From Geobacter sp. (GTDB lineage Bacteria; Desulfobacterota; Desulfuromonadia; Geobacterales; Pseudopelobacteraceae): 42,414 nucleotides of DNA. Made by a program: the position numbers and the translations under genes. Each line of letters opens with the position of its first letter. Position 1 is the first letter of the stretch. Positions 27,296-34,871 of this stretch are shown here, piece by piece. The stretch spans positions 1 through 42,414 of the forward strand of contig WKKS01000017.1 of the NCBI GenBank assembly GCA_009684515.1, in the 5' to 3' direction. Under the pieces are notes generated by a model, which saw nothing but the letters and a program-made list of their open reading frames with translations, was not told where the DNA came from and ran no database searches.

Positions 27296-29201
27296 GATAT
27301 TCCCCTTCTTCTCCGGCCAAACCATAGCTGCCCGGCTGAGCCGGATCGCGAGGCACCGCAAGGCTCAAGTAGCGTTGCTCTTCCCTGGCCATCAGGCCGA
27401 TTGACACCATATCGTTCAGGAAATCCGCCACATCTCTGCTGCGAACCGCCTGCAACGGCAATGAATCCTTTAAATTGGACACAATCTCATCCAGTGTGCG
27501 GATCCGGTCGCAAAACCCGTAGATAACAGTCTGGGGCTGATCAAGCGGCAGGCTGGCGGTGGCGGAATCCGGCCGCGTGTCGCTGATGATCATGGATGTT
27601 GGCGAAGTGTATGTGCAGGTCAGCGAGGCTCCGTTTTCGTAAGAGCTCCGCCAAAACTGGATCGCTTCGGAGAGCTTTTCGTCAATGGCCGGAGTGGCAT
27701 TTTCGTCCTGATAATCGAAGTCGAAATAGTAGGCCATCCGGTACAGCTGCTCTTCCGGAAACGAGAAAATATAACGATAGACCTCTTCGATGCGGATGTT
27801 CTTGATCCCGTGCCGTTGCGGATCAGCAAAGAACGGGCTGAAACGCTGCAGGGAGAAGGGCGAGTTTCCGTTTGGGGGAGGAAGGTGAGCCAGTCGCGGC
27901 AGCAGATCGAGAAGTTCCCGGTAATCCTGGCGCGTTTCACCGGGGAAACCGGTAATAATGCTCCAGCCCGGGAAAACTGAGAATTCGGCACAATATTTCA
28001 GTAGCTGAATATTCTGTAAAGCAGTTACTCCTTTGCGCATCAGCTTGAGGACATGGCTGTTGAGGCTCTCAATGCCGGGTTGAATCATGGTGATTCCGGC
28101 GTCCCGCATGGCGCGGAGATGCTCTCTGCTCAGATTCGACTTGGTTTCGTAAAAGAGCGACAGACGCGGTCGCCGCTTTTGCAGCTCCGGCAGCAGATTC
28201 TTGAAATAGTTCATGTCGAGGATGTTATCGACCATGAACAGTTCGTTGGATTGATAGCGTTCGCCAAGATACTCCATCTCTGCCAGAGCAGCCTCCGGAG
28301 TTTTGCTGCGGTAGGAAATAGTGCCGCGATTGAGGCTGCAAAACAGGCATTGTGACTTGGCTCCCCACCAGCAGCCTCGCGAGGTTTCCATCGGCAGTCC
28401 GGGAGGTGAGCCGGAACTTGGCCGGGACATGATGAAATCTGCCGGCATTCGTGCTATTTGGGCAAAATAATCGTCGTAATCGGGGTAGGGGAGCAGGCTC
28501 AGGTCGGTGATGAAGGCTTCACCCCCTGTGGCAACCGACCCTTCAGGGGTGCGGTAGACAATTCCGGCCAGATCACCAAACGGCTGTCGCTCCCTGATCC
28601 TTTTGACCAGTTTTGGAAGTGTGAGATCTGCCTCGCCGGAGCAGATGTAGTCTATCACAGGAAAGGCGCGGTGCAGCTCAAGCCCCAGCTCCCCCTCCGT
28701 ATTGGCCCCTCCGAAAATGATGACGGTCTCCGGGTTGCGCTGCTTGATCCGGTTGGCCAGTGCCACTGAAGGAAGGTTCTGCTCAAACATGGTCGTGAAG
28801 CCGACGATGTCGTAATCTTCCCAGTTAACCTGTTCCAGACAGGAGTCAAGAAACGGCTGCACATACTCTCGCAGTTTGGTCAGCGAGTCGATGTAGTCGA
28901 TTGATTCCTGCTGACCGCCGAACAGCCTTTTCAGGTAATCCATGTATTCCCGCTCCGCAGGAATCCGATCATTGAAAACATCGCGGGCAAACAGCCACTC
29001 CCGCAGAAGGGTTTTGTCTCCCTGGCATTCGCAGATGTCTTCGTAGCGGTCACGCCCGACCATCGCTGCAAAATCAAGATTGAAATAACGGATATCGCAT
29101 GCCGCGCCATTCTGCTGCAGTGCCGCCTTGAGCAGGCTGAGGCCGATGGAAGCATGCACAGTTGTGCCGAATGGCATGGTTATCAGCAGGACTTTTTTCA
29201 T
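27285..29201 (-). CDS. B12-binding radical SAM enzyme, RiPP C-methyltransferase type
   Basis: The 638-residue protein has an N-terminal cobalamin-binding Rossmann domain (about 1-215), then a radical SAM domain with METSRGCWWGAKSQCLFCS. The cluster Cys are C277, C285 and C288, so the spacing is CX7CX2C, not CX3CX2C. Further along are ETKSNL, IQPGIESLNSHVLKLMRKG, TGFPGE, HLPPPNG and QRFSPFF. This combination fits the family annotated as RiPP maturation radical SAM C-methyltransferase (TIGR03975), which adds methyl groups to unactivated carbons of peptides. AAGGAG precedes the ATG. It lies 27 bases after the SPASM radical SAM gene. The likely substrate is the repeat protein encoded just upstream; that is inference from context. 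Confidence 0.85.
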   Translation of the reverse strand: MKKVLLITMPFGTTVHASIGLSLLKAALQQNGAACDIRYFNLDFAAMVGRDRYEDICECQGDKTLLREWLFARDVFNDRIPAEREYMDYLKRLFGGQQESIDYIDSLTKLREYVQPFLDSCLEQVNWEDYDIVGFTTMFEQNLPSVALANRIKQRNPETVIIFGGANTEGELGLELHRAFPVIDYICSGEADLTLPKLVKRIRERQPFGDLAGIVYRTPEGSVATGGEAFITDLSLLPYPDYDDYFAQIARMPADFIMSRPSSGSPPGLPMETSRGCWWGAKSQCLFCSLNRGTISYRSKTPEAALAEMEYLGERYQSNELFMVDNILDMNYFKNLLPELQKRRPRLSLFYETKSNLSREHLRAMRDAGITMIQPGIESLNSHVLKLMRKGVTALQNIQLLKYCAEFSVFPGWSIITGFPGETRQDYRELLDLLPRLAHLPPPNGNSPFSLQRFSPFFADPQRHGIKNIRIEEVYRYIFSFPEEQLYRMAYYFDFDYQDENATPAIDEKLSEAIQFWRSSYENGASLTCTYTSPTSMIISDTRPDSATASLPLDQPQTVIYGFCDRIRTLDEIVSNLKDSLPLQAVRSRDVADFLNDMVSIGLMAREEQRYLSLAVPRDPAQPGSYGLAGEEGEYHVR

Positions 29202-29228
29202 ACCAGAGCTCCTTGAATAAATATCCTG

Positions 29229-30374
29229 TTAATCAAGACCCGATTTTCGAGGGCAGATGGCGCAGACCGGCGGCGGATGCGGCGAATTAACCCCCCGTCG
29301 CAAGGTCTGGTAGGGTGCTCCGTCCCAGATTTCCTGGAAACTTTGCCGGAAAATATTGCCAAGCGAACAATCACCGTGGCTTTGGTACCGGCAGCAGGGG
29401 AATACTTCGCCGTCCACCCGGATCATGAACCGTTCCCAGGGGTCGAAACAGTCGGTTTGCAGCCGGTATGGCGACGGGACCGGGCTCTCTGTTGCCGCAT
29501 AACTTCCGGAATCAGGACAGGCATCAAAATTCCCCGCCTCAGCGGTGGTGGGGAAATAGTTTTCTGAATGGGTTTCAAACGAGACGAAAGAAAGACGCGT
29601 TCGGCGGGCTTTGGCCCGCGCGCTGGCGGCGGCGAACATCTGCCGTGCCAGATATGGCTGATTGGCGAGTGAAAGGCGCATGGCCTCTTCACTGAGGGAC
29701 ATAATATCCTGCACGACAACCGTATCAACATTAAGGTCGGCGGCCAGATCGATGAACTGCGGCAATTCGCGGATGTTGGCGGTGGTGACGACATAGGAGA
29801 AGGTCACTGTCGGTGACCGTTCTTTGGAGGCCCGGCGCAGCTCCCCCAAAATCCGCATGTTATTGACAACCCGATCGAATTGATCGTTTCCCATCAGCCA
29901 CTTATAAGTCCCGCCGGTGGCTGCGTTGATCGAAACGTTGATGTCCGCGTTGGTCAGGGACATGAAACGCTCGCTCCAGCTTTTGTCAAAAAGGACGCCA
30001 TTGGTGGAAATACTGATTCCCAGCCAGGGGTAATGTTCCGCCAGGTAATCAAAAATTCTGGAATAATCCGGGTTGAAGAGCGGTTCTCCCCAGCCGTAAA
30101 GAGCTATGGTTGAAATGCTGTGCAGAGCTTGATTCCATCCCGGAAGACGGACTGTGGAAAGGAACTCTTCGTAGCTTAAATCCTTGTAGCCGTAGGCTTC
30201 GCCGGCCGCCCCTTCGCGTTCGGTACAGAAACGGCATTTCAGGTTGCAGCGGGTTCCGGTCGGGAATTGGATGTGGGTCGGGTAGGATGCCAGGGAGTGT
30301 TTGTTGAAAAACTGTTCCCACTGGTTAAGGGTCTTGTTTTTGGTTCTGACGTCCCTGTTGATATCTCTGGTCAT
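29229..30374 (-). CDS. Radical SAM/SPASM-type peptide-modifying enzyme
   Basis: The 381-residue enzyme has the classic CX3CX2C at C43, C47 and C50 (GTRCNLKCRFC), GWGEPLFNPDY and STNGVLF in the core. A C-terminal Cys-rich SPASM/twitch region follows, with DPWERFMIRVDGEVFPCCR, CSLGNI and CAICPRK (C371, C374), which holds auxiliary iron-sulfur clusters. SPASM enzymes often modify ribosomal peptides or proteins. ATG 30374 is chosen (GGGAGA four bases upstream) over ATG 30392. It is the first gene after the terminator hairpin that follows the repeat-protein gene. No separate PqqD-like recognition domain is visible in it. Confidence 0.88.
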   Translation of the reverse strand: MTRDINRDVRTKNKTLNQWEQFFNKHSLASYPTHIQFPTGTRCNLKCRFCTEREGAAGEAYGYKDLSYEEFLSTVRLPGWNQALHSISTIALYGWGEPLFNPDYSRIFDYLAEHYPWLGISISTNGVLFDKSWSERFMSLTNADINVSINAATGGTYKWLMGNDQFDRVVNNMRILGELRRASKERSPTVTFSYVVTTANIRELPQFIDLAADLNVDTVVVQDIMSLSEEAMRLSLANQPYLARQMFAAASARAKARRTRLSFVSFETHSENYFPTTAEAGNFDACPDSGSYAATESPVPSPYRLQTDCFDPWERFMIRVDGEVFPCCRYQSHGDCSLGNIFRQSFQEIWDGAPYQTLRRGVNSPHPPPVCAICPRKSGLD

Positions 30375-30396
30375 GGACTCTCCCTGAGCCATTCGT

Positions 30397-30438
30397 ATAA
30401 AAAGGCGGCGCTCCGGAAACCGGCTCCGGAACGCCGCA
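30397..30438 (-). terminator. Terminator/attenuator between repeat-protein gene and maturases
   Basis: On the minus strand GCGGCGTTCCGGA and TCCGGAGCGCCGC pair over 13 positions with one wobble around a seven-base loop, then C and TTTTTATA. It lies between the repeat-protein gene and the radical SAM genes, where partial read-through would give more substrate than enzyme. Confidence 0.75.
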
Positions 30439-30443
30439 GAGTT

Positions 30444-30469
30444 GCAGGTTCGCCATGCGGCGAACCTGC
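30444..30469 (-). repeat. Second hairpin beside the terminator
   Basis: GCAGGTTCGCC and GGCGAACCTGC form a perfect 11-bp stem with a four-base loop, directly between the stop codon of the repeat-protein gene and the terminator. There is no T run, so it may protect the 3' end of the upstream message. Confidence 0.7.
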
Positions 30470-30485
30470 TTTCAGATGATTAAAT

Positions 30486-31532
30486 CTACTGTCCCGGTTT
30501 CTGCGGTGTTATCGGAGCCGGTAAAATAGGAGGTCCGATCGGCGCCGCAACTGGCGGCCGGAACGGAACGATTGGCGGCCGGAAAGGCACGATCGGCGGT
30601 TTAAACGGTACGATCGGCGGCCTGACAGGTGGCCTGACCGGTGGTTTCACCGGAGGTAGTACCGGTGGGCGTACTGGCGGCCTGACCGGCGGTTTGATCG
30701 GCGGCAGTACAGGCGGCCGCACCGGAGGAAGTATCGGTGGCGGGAACGGAATCAGCGCATCCAGTCCGCGTCCCGGTTGGATCGGTTGCCCGGACGGTGG
30801 CCCTATCGGCCTGATCGGCGGTGCGACCGGTGGTTTAAACGGCACAATCGGAGGTCTGAACGGTACGATTGGCGGCCTGAAAGGCGGTCGAACCGGTGGC
30901 CTGATCGGTGGTTTGACGGGCGGCCGGAAAGGCGGCGGAAACGGCGGCCGGAACGGTGGCCTAATGGGCGGAATCAGGGCGGTCGGCTGGCTGTACCCGG
31001 CCAGTCCCTGATAATAGGCTTCAGTTGCTGAATCATAGCCGCTTTGATCGTAGGCTCCCTGGCCGGCCTGGGCAGCGAGACCGTCGGCGTAGCCCTGGGC
31101 GTAGCCCTGGTTAAAGGCGTCCGTCACCGGATCAGAGGAGGCTGCGCCATAGGACGAGCTGTCTGCCTGATTCGTCAGGCTGGCCTCGTAATCGGCCATT
31201 CCCTGATAATAGGCTTCACTGTAAGGATCGCTTCCTTCGCTGCACCCGCAATCCTGGTAACCCTGCTGTCCGGACAGAGCCGCCTCATAGTCGGCCATGC
31301 CCTGGTAGTAAGCATCACTGTAAGGGTCACTGCCGCCACTGTCACAGCACTCTCCCCCAGAAGTCCCCTGTTGGGCGGTCATGGCAGCCTCGTAATCGGC
31401 CATCCCTTGGTAATAGGCTTCGGTAACGGAATCGTTCCCGTTTCCGTGGGCGGCGGCAGCATCGGCCAGGCCCTGCTGGTAGGCCTGCTCTTCCGGTGTC
31501 TGACAACATCCTTGCTTTTCGTTTGGATTCAT
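30486..31532 (-). CDS. Repeat protein with two proline-rich blocks, candidate modification substrate
   Basis: The 348-residue protein has no signal peptide and no recognised family. Residues 13-180 hold six units of about 30 residues centred on AYYQGMADYEA, acidic and Tyr/Gln-rich, with Cys pairs between some units (CC at 9-10, CC at 62-63, CGC at 95-97). From 185 to the end it is a basic proline-rich tail of PP-[IVF]-[RK] tetrads and PPIVPF[RK] heptads. The tail is two similar blocks (185-246 and 259-335), each starting ALIP and ending PIG/PIRPIG-PP, joined by a linker with SGQPIQPGRGLD. CGGAGG precedes the ATG. Position before two radical SAM genes, with a terminator between, suggests a multi-core precursor or scaffold. 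A structural repeat protein that is not modified is the alternative. Confidence 0.8.
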   Translation of the reverse strand: MNPNEKQGCCQTPEEQAYQQGLADAAAAHGNGNDSVTEAYYQGMADYEAAMTAQQGTSGGECCDSGGSDPYSDAYYQGMADYEAALSGQQGYQDCGCSEGSDPYSEAYYQGMADYEASLTNQADSSSYGAASSDPVTDAFNQGYAQGYADGLAAQAGQGAYDQSGYDSATEAYYQGLAGYSQPTALIPPIRPPFRPPFPPPFRPPVKPPIRPPVRPPFRPPIVPFRPPIVPFKPPVAPPIRPIGPPSGQPIQPGRGLDALIPFPPPILPPVRPPVLPPIKPPVRPPVRPPVLPPVKPPVRPPVRPPIVPFKPPIVPFRPPIVPFRPPVAAPIGPPILPAPITPQKPGQ

Positions 31533-31658
31533 CGCAAAAGTCCTCCGTTTCTTGAAATTTCCTGTAAGTCAGTTTGTTCAATTTGACTGCACCTAATGGT
31601 ATCTCGTCGGCCCCCTTTCTTCAGCATGGATAATCTCCTGATGAGTGCGATGTTGGAG

Positions 31659-32009
31659 TTATCCCCGGCTGATGGCGTCTTCAAGCGTGTAGATCAGTTC
31701 GTTGTTTTCGTAGAGAAGTCCTTGCAGATAAGCCCGCCATTCCGCAATGTGCTGTTCCCGGCTGCCGCCCTGACCGGCTGCGAAATGCGGCCGTTCCGCC
31801 TGGAAAGCAGCCAGCCCGTCCCGAATTGCCTGCAGTTGGCGCTCATATCCCGTGTGAATGCCATCGTGAGGCGGCATTAGATCCTTGTCTGCGCAGTCCC
31901 CGAAAGTAGCCTCTGCGCCCTGCAGGCTGCTGTATTGCTCTTCATAAGCCCGTATGGCCAGATCATAAACGGTAACAAGTTCACTAAGGTTGCATTCAGC
32001 ACTGTTCAT
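31659..32009 (-). CDS. Small helical protein of unknown function in the radical SAM cluster
   Basis: The 116-residue protein is soluble and mostly helical, with Tyr-rich stretches (TVYDLAIRAYEEQYSSL) and a C-terminal helix YLQGLLYENNELIYTLEDAI. I do not recognise a family. ATG 32009 is chosen because GTGGAG lies six bases upstream; the longer frame from 32141 would overlap the preceding gene by over 100 bases. It lies 23 bases after the Ig-like gene and 126 bases before the repeat-protein gene. Its size and charge would suit an adaptor or recognition protein, but this is only context. Confidence 0.65.
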   Translation of the reverse strand: MNSAECNLSELVTVYDLAIRAYEEQYSSLQGAEATFGDCADKDLMPPHDGIHTGYERQLQAIRDGLAAFQAERPHFAAGQGGSREQHIAEWRAYLQGLLYENNELIYTLEDAISRG

Positions 32010-32032
32010 GACAATCTCCACTCTCTGGGTGA

Positions 32033-32551
32033 CTACGTTACTTTCAATGTCAACAGGTTTGACCGCATCAGCAGGCGCGGTACCAGGGTCAGTTGCTGCA
32101 ATACCCTGTCTTCTCCCGGGTAGCCGGTCATCCCAAGCCACTCCCTGTCTGATTCGCAGCTGCTGTCGTAAATGACGCTGAGCTGGTAATGGCCGGGCGT
32201 GGCAGGGCGGAAATTCTGGAACGCAACCAGCGGGAGCCCGACCGCATCCCCGGCCGGTTTTCCCGGATCAAATCCCTCTCCGGGCAACAGCTGGCGGAAG
32301 TCGCTCAGCAATAACGGTGCAACGTTGCCGCACCAGGGCGCTTCCTCTGTCGCTGGCAGCGGCTTTGGTCCGGTAATCAGAGGCAGGTAGTGCGGGTAGC
32401 GAAAACCGGATTCGGAACCATCCAGCACTCCGATGGCCCATACAGGGGCTTTTGAAATGTTGCGAACCTCAACGCCGACCTGGATGAGGTCGCCGACCCT
32501 CCAGCTCTCCGAAGTAGAGCTAAGTGTGATGGATAACTGGGGGACCGGCAT
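32033..32551 (-). CDS. Ig-like beta-sandwich protein resembling a domain of the neighbouring protease
   Basis: The 172-residue protein is all-beta with no signal peptide. It starts ITLSSTSESWRVGDLIQVGV and ends PGHYQLSVIY...SNLLTLKVT. The Ig-like domain of the metalloprotease encoded next (residues about 430-590) follows the same plan: LELESPKNFALGEPVVLDI at the beginning and PGSYQVRASY...SNILSLRV at the end. This suggests a stand-alone paralogue of that domain. GAGGAG precedes the ATG. It starts 36 bases after the protease gene, so the two are probably co-transcribed. Confidence 0.7.
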   Translation of the reverse strand: MPVPQLSITLSSTSESWRVGDLIQVGVEVRNISKAPVWAIGVLDGSESGFRYPHYLPLITGPKPLPATEEAPWCGNVAPLLLSDFRQLLPGEGFDPGKPAGDAVGLPLVAFQNFRPATPGHYQLSVIYDSSCESDREWLGMTGYPGEDRVLQQLTLVPRLLMRSNLLTLKVT

Positions 32552-32587
32552 GTCTGCTCCTCAATAATCAGATTTTAAGGCTGTTCG

Positions 32588-34741
32588 CTATTCTTCCAAT
32601 GCCGCAATCGCATCGGCCTGAATGGTCTGTAATACACGTGGTTTCAGCCCTTTTTTAGTGAAGATGCTTACCATGCGATCCATGGTTTCTTTGGCAGCCT
32701 TGTCTTTGCCGGCTTTTTTGTGGACTTTTGCCAGTGCCCGCATGGTCCTGTTGAGCGTGATGTTGTCCACGCCATTGCCTGCCTCACTGGAGTCAACTAC
32801 GCTGCTGAGCAGTTTGACGCTCTGTTCGGTCTGGGTTTCACGGACAACCATTTTCTTGTCAGCGGTGATGCTCTTGAACCCGCGGCCGGCGTTGATTCCT
32901 TTGACAAGTCTGGCGTAGACCGCCAGGGGATGCTTGCCGTGTTTGTCAATCACCAGGTCGAAGGCGTCGTTGCCGCTTTGCAGTGAATCAGAATCGGAAC
33001 CTAGCAGGTACAAAAGGGATCCCTGGTCATCGCCGAAGAACAGATCCGCCACATCTTCGTCCGCCTTGTTGTGGGGAGAACTGACCCGCAGGGAGAGGAT
33101 GTTGGAAATAATCTCCGAACCGTCCATGGCCATGTAGGAGGCCCGAACCTGGTAGGAGCCGGGTTGATCAAAGTAGAAGCCGTCTTTGCCGAAGCCGATG
33201 TAGGCGCTTTCGTAAATGGCAGGTTGTGCTTCGTCCAGTTTGACCATTTCGGAGGCGACGCAATGCTCGATCAGCGGTTCGTAGATTACGACTTGTCCGC
33301 CCGGTTTGCGGATGCCGATCTGAACCAGACCCATGTTTGGATGCAGATGAGCGTTGACTGATTTGCCGCGCGAATCGGTGCTGCTGAGCTTGATGTCCAG
33401 TACTACCGGTTCGCCCAAGGCAAAGTTTTTGGGAGATTCCAGCTCAAGCTTGAGTCCCGAGTTATCGATCAACGGTTCGGCAAAGGCCTGTGGATTGACC
33501 AGGGACTCGAGCGCGGAGCCGCTGGCGAAGTTGTTGCCTCCCATTATGACGGCATCCCGGTAGGCGTGGCGCAGGTGGAGCACTTCCTGGTCATCAAACT
33601 GGAAGGGAAATGCGTTCCAGAAAGCGGTCGCCCCGCCCGGGAAGTTCCAGGGATAATTCATCCATGACAGTGCGCTTGGGCGGTTTGGCACAGCGGGTAC
33701 GGCGTATGACTTTTGCCAGGAATGGAGAAGGTTGAAGCAGTGTCCGAGTTCATGGACGTAGGTGTAAAGCTGAAGTCTCAGTTTATCCGCGCTGCTGCCG
33801 CCGATCCCCTGGTGGAAGGTGGCGCACCCCTGGCGCTGCTTGCCCTGCTGGTCGAACATGATGCCATAGAGTCCCGGCCCGGTTTCATGGGCATATGCGC
33901 CGAACATCCAGACCTTCCATTGAGGGATGTCTTGCCAGAGGCTGAAATGGTTGACCATAGCCGCATGAAGCTCGCTGTTGCTCCATTTCAGGTTGCTGCC
34001 CGCCTCGGCGGTCGGGATCGAGGTGGTTGTACCGGCCATCTGCATTTCGATCCCGGCTTCGGCGTATGAGGCGGATACGGAGAGGTTGCGAGCTGCACCG
34101 CCGGAAGTCAGGGAGCCGGTGTTATAGGACGAAAAAAGCGTAACGCCCTGCTCGTAATCCTGCTCATACTGAACAGTGCGGAAATAGCGGGATTCAAAAG
34201 CGCAGACGTACTGGGCGCCGGGAGCATTTGCAAGGGAGATGAACTGAAGCGTGGCGGCTGCCGGAGTCTGAAAAATGGTTGTGCGCGGAATTGTAATCTG
34301 AACCTTTGGATATGAAGTGCTATAGGAGTAACTGCCTGTTCCGACGATGGTGGCTGTGGTTGAGGTAAAGGTGACTGTTGGAGACTCGACCCGGAATGAA
34401 CCGAAGTAGGATGTCGTGGCGCCGCTGACGTGGAAAAAATCTCCGCTGACCCGCTGCATTGGGCGAGTGCGATCGACGTCTACGCGCAGCTCCAGAATCC
34501 AGCTGCCGGTTGTGGCCCGGTAACGCCCGCTGACCGGATTTTTAAGCAAAATCGGTTTGACAGGCATGATCGGTTTAATGGGCATGATCGGTTGTAACGG
34601 GAGGCGGCGGATTGAGGCGTTAGGGCGTGGCGCGACAGCGGCTACGGAAGCTGTTGTCTGGGACACATCTTCCAGGCTCCATTCGTATTCGGGGTAAACA
34701 GTTTCGTTTGCTGATGGCGAAGTGGGGTCGTAGGGGTTCAT
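32588..34741 (-). CDS. Metzincin-like zinc protease with proline-rich N-terminal segment
   Basis: The 717-residue protein has no signal peptide. Residues 1-45 are polar. Residues 47-69 are a proline-rich segment with IMPIKP-IMPVKP that echoes the tail of the repeat protein. A beta domain follows (SGRYRATTGSWILELRVDVD, SGDFFHVSG). The protease domain has HELGHCFNLLH (H330, E331, H334, H340) and a likely Met-turn at M361 (SWMNYPW), as in metzincins, although Asn replaces the usual Gly at the eighth position. An Ig-like domain (about 430-590) and a Lys-rich helical C-terminus complete it. ATG 34741 has AAAGGAG upstream. It is the first large gene of the cluster and may process the repeat protein or a host protein. 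Confidence 0.82.
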   Translation of the reverse strand: MNPYDPTSPSANETVYPEYEWSLEDVSQTTASVAAVAPRPNASIRRLPLQPIMPIKPIMPVKPILLKNPVSGRYRATTGSWILELRVDVDRTRPMQRVSGDFFHVSGATTSYFGSFRVESPTVTFTSTTATIVGTGSYSYSTSYPKVQITIPRTTIFQTPAAATLQFISLANAPGAQYVCAFESRYFRTVQYEQDYEQGVTLFSSYNTGSLTSGGAARNLSVSASYAEAGIEMQMAGTTTSIPTAEAGSNLKWSNSELHAAMVNHFSLWQDIPQWKVWMFGAYAHETGPGLYGIMFDQQGKQRQGCATFHQGIGGSSADKLRLQLYTYVHELGHCFNLLHSWQKSYAVPAVPNRPSALSWMNYPWNFPGGATAFWNAFPFQFDDQEVLHLRHAYRDAVIMGGNNFASGSALESLVNPQAFAEPLIDNSGLKLELESPKNFALGEPVVLDIKLSSTDSRGKSVNAHLHPNMGLVQIGIRKPGGQVVIYEPLIEHCVASEMVKLDEAQPAIYESAYIGFGKDGFYFDQPGSYQVRASYMAMDGSEIISNILSLRVSSPHNKADEDVADLFFGDDQGSLLYLLGSDSDSLQSGNDAFDLVIDKHGKHPLAVYARLVKGINAGRGFKSITADKKMVVRETQTEQSVKLLSSVVDSSEAGNGVDNITLNRTMRALAKVHKKAGKDKAAKETMDRMVSIFTKKGLKPRVLQTIQADAIAALEE

Positions 34742-34745
34742 ACGC

Positions 34746-34871
34746 TTACTCTCCTTTCTTGAACGGAGCTCGTGTTGCGTCTGGCTCCTTTTTATGGGTG
34801 CGCCTTGCTGCAAGGTGTTTTAATACGGCATTTTGACAATCCCCTTGCAGTTGGTTGATTGAAAATATCAT
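34746..34871 (-). CDS. Possible 41-residue leader peptide upstream of the protease
   Basis: An ATG at 34871 opens a 41-codon frame that ends at TAA four bases before the protease ATG. The peptide is basic (KHLAARRTHKKEPDA) with one Cys. A strong AAAGGAGG stands upstream, but only one base separates it from the ATG, which is too close for efficient use. The site could instead mark an unrecognised start. It may be a coupled leader peptide or simply a chance frame. Confidence 0.3.
   Translation of the reverse strand: MIFSINQLQGDCQNAVLKHLAARRTHKKEPDATRAPFKKGE

Noticed and set aside
30520..31000. Regular short repeats that could pass for a CRISPR array
   Set aside because: They are coding repeats in frame with the proline-rich protein, with no unique spacers.
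30694..31011. Gly-rich plus-strand frame resembling PE-PGRS proteins
   Set aside because: It is only the complement of the proline-rich tail (CCN codons read as GGN).
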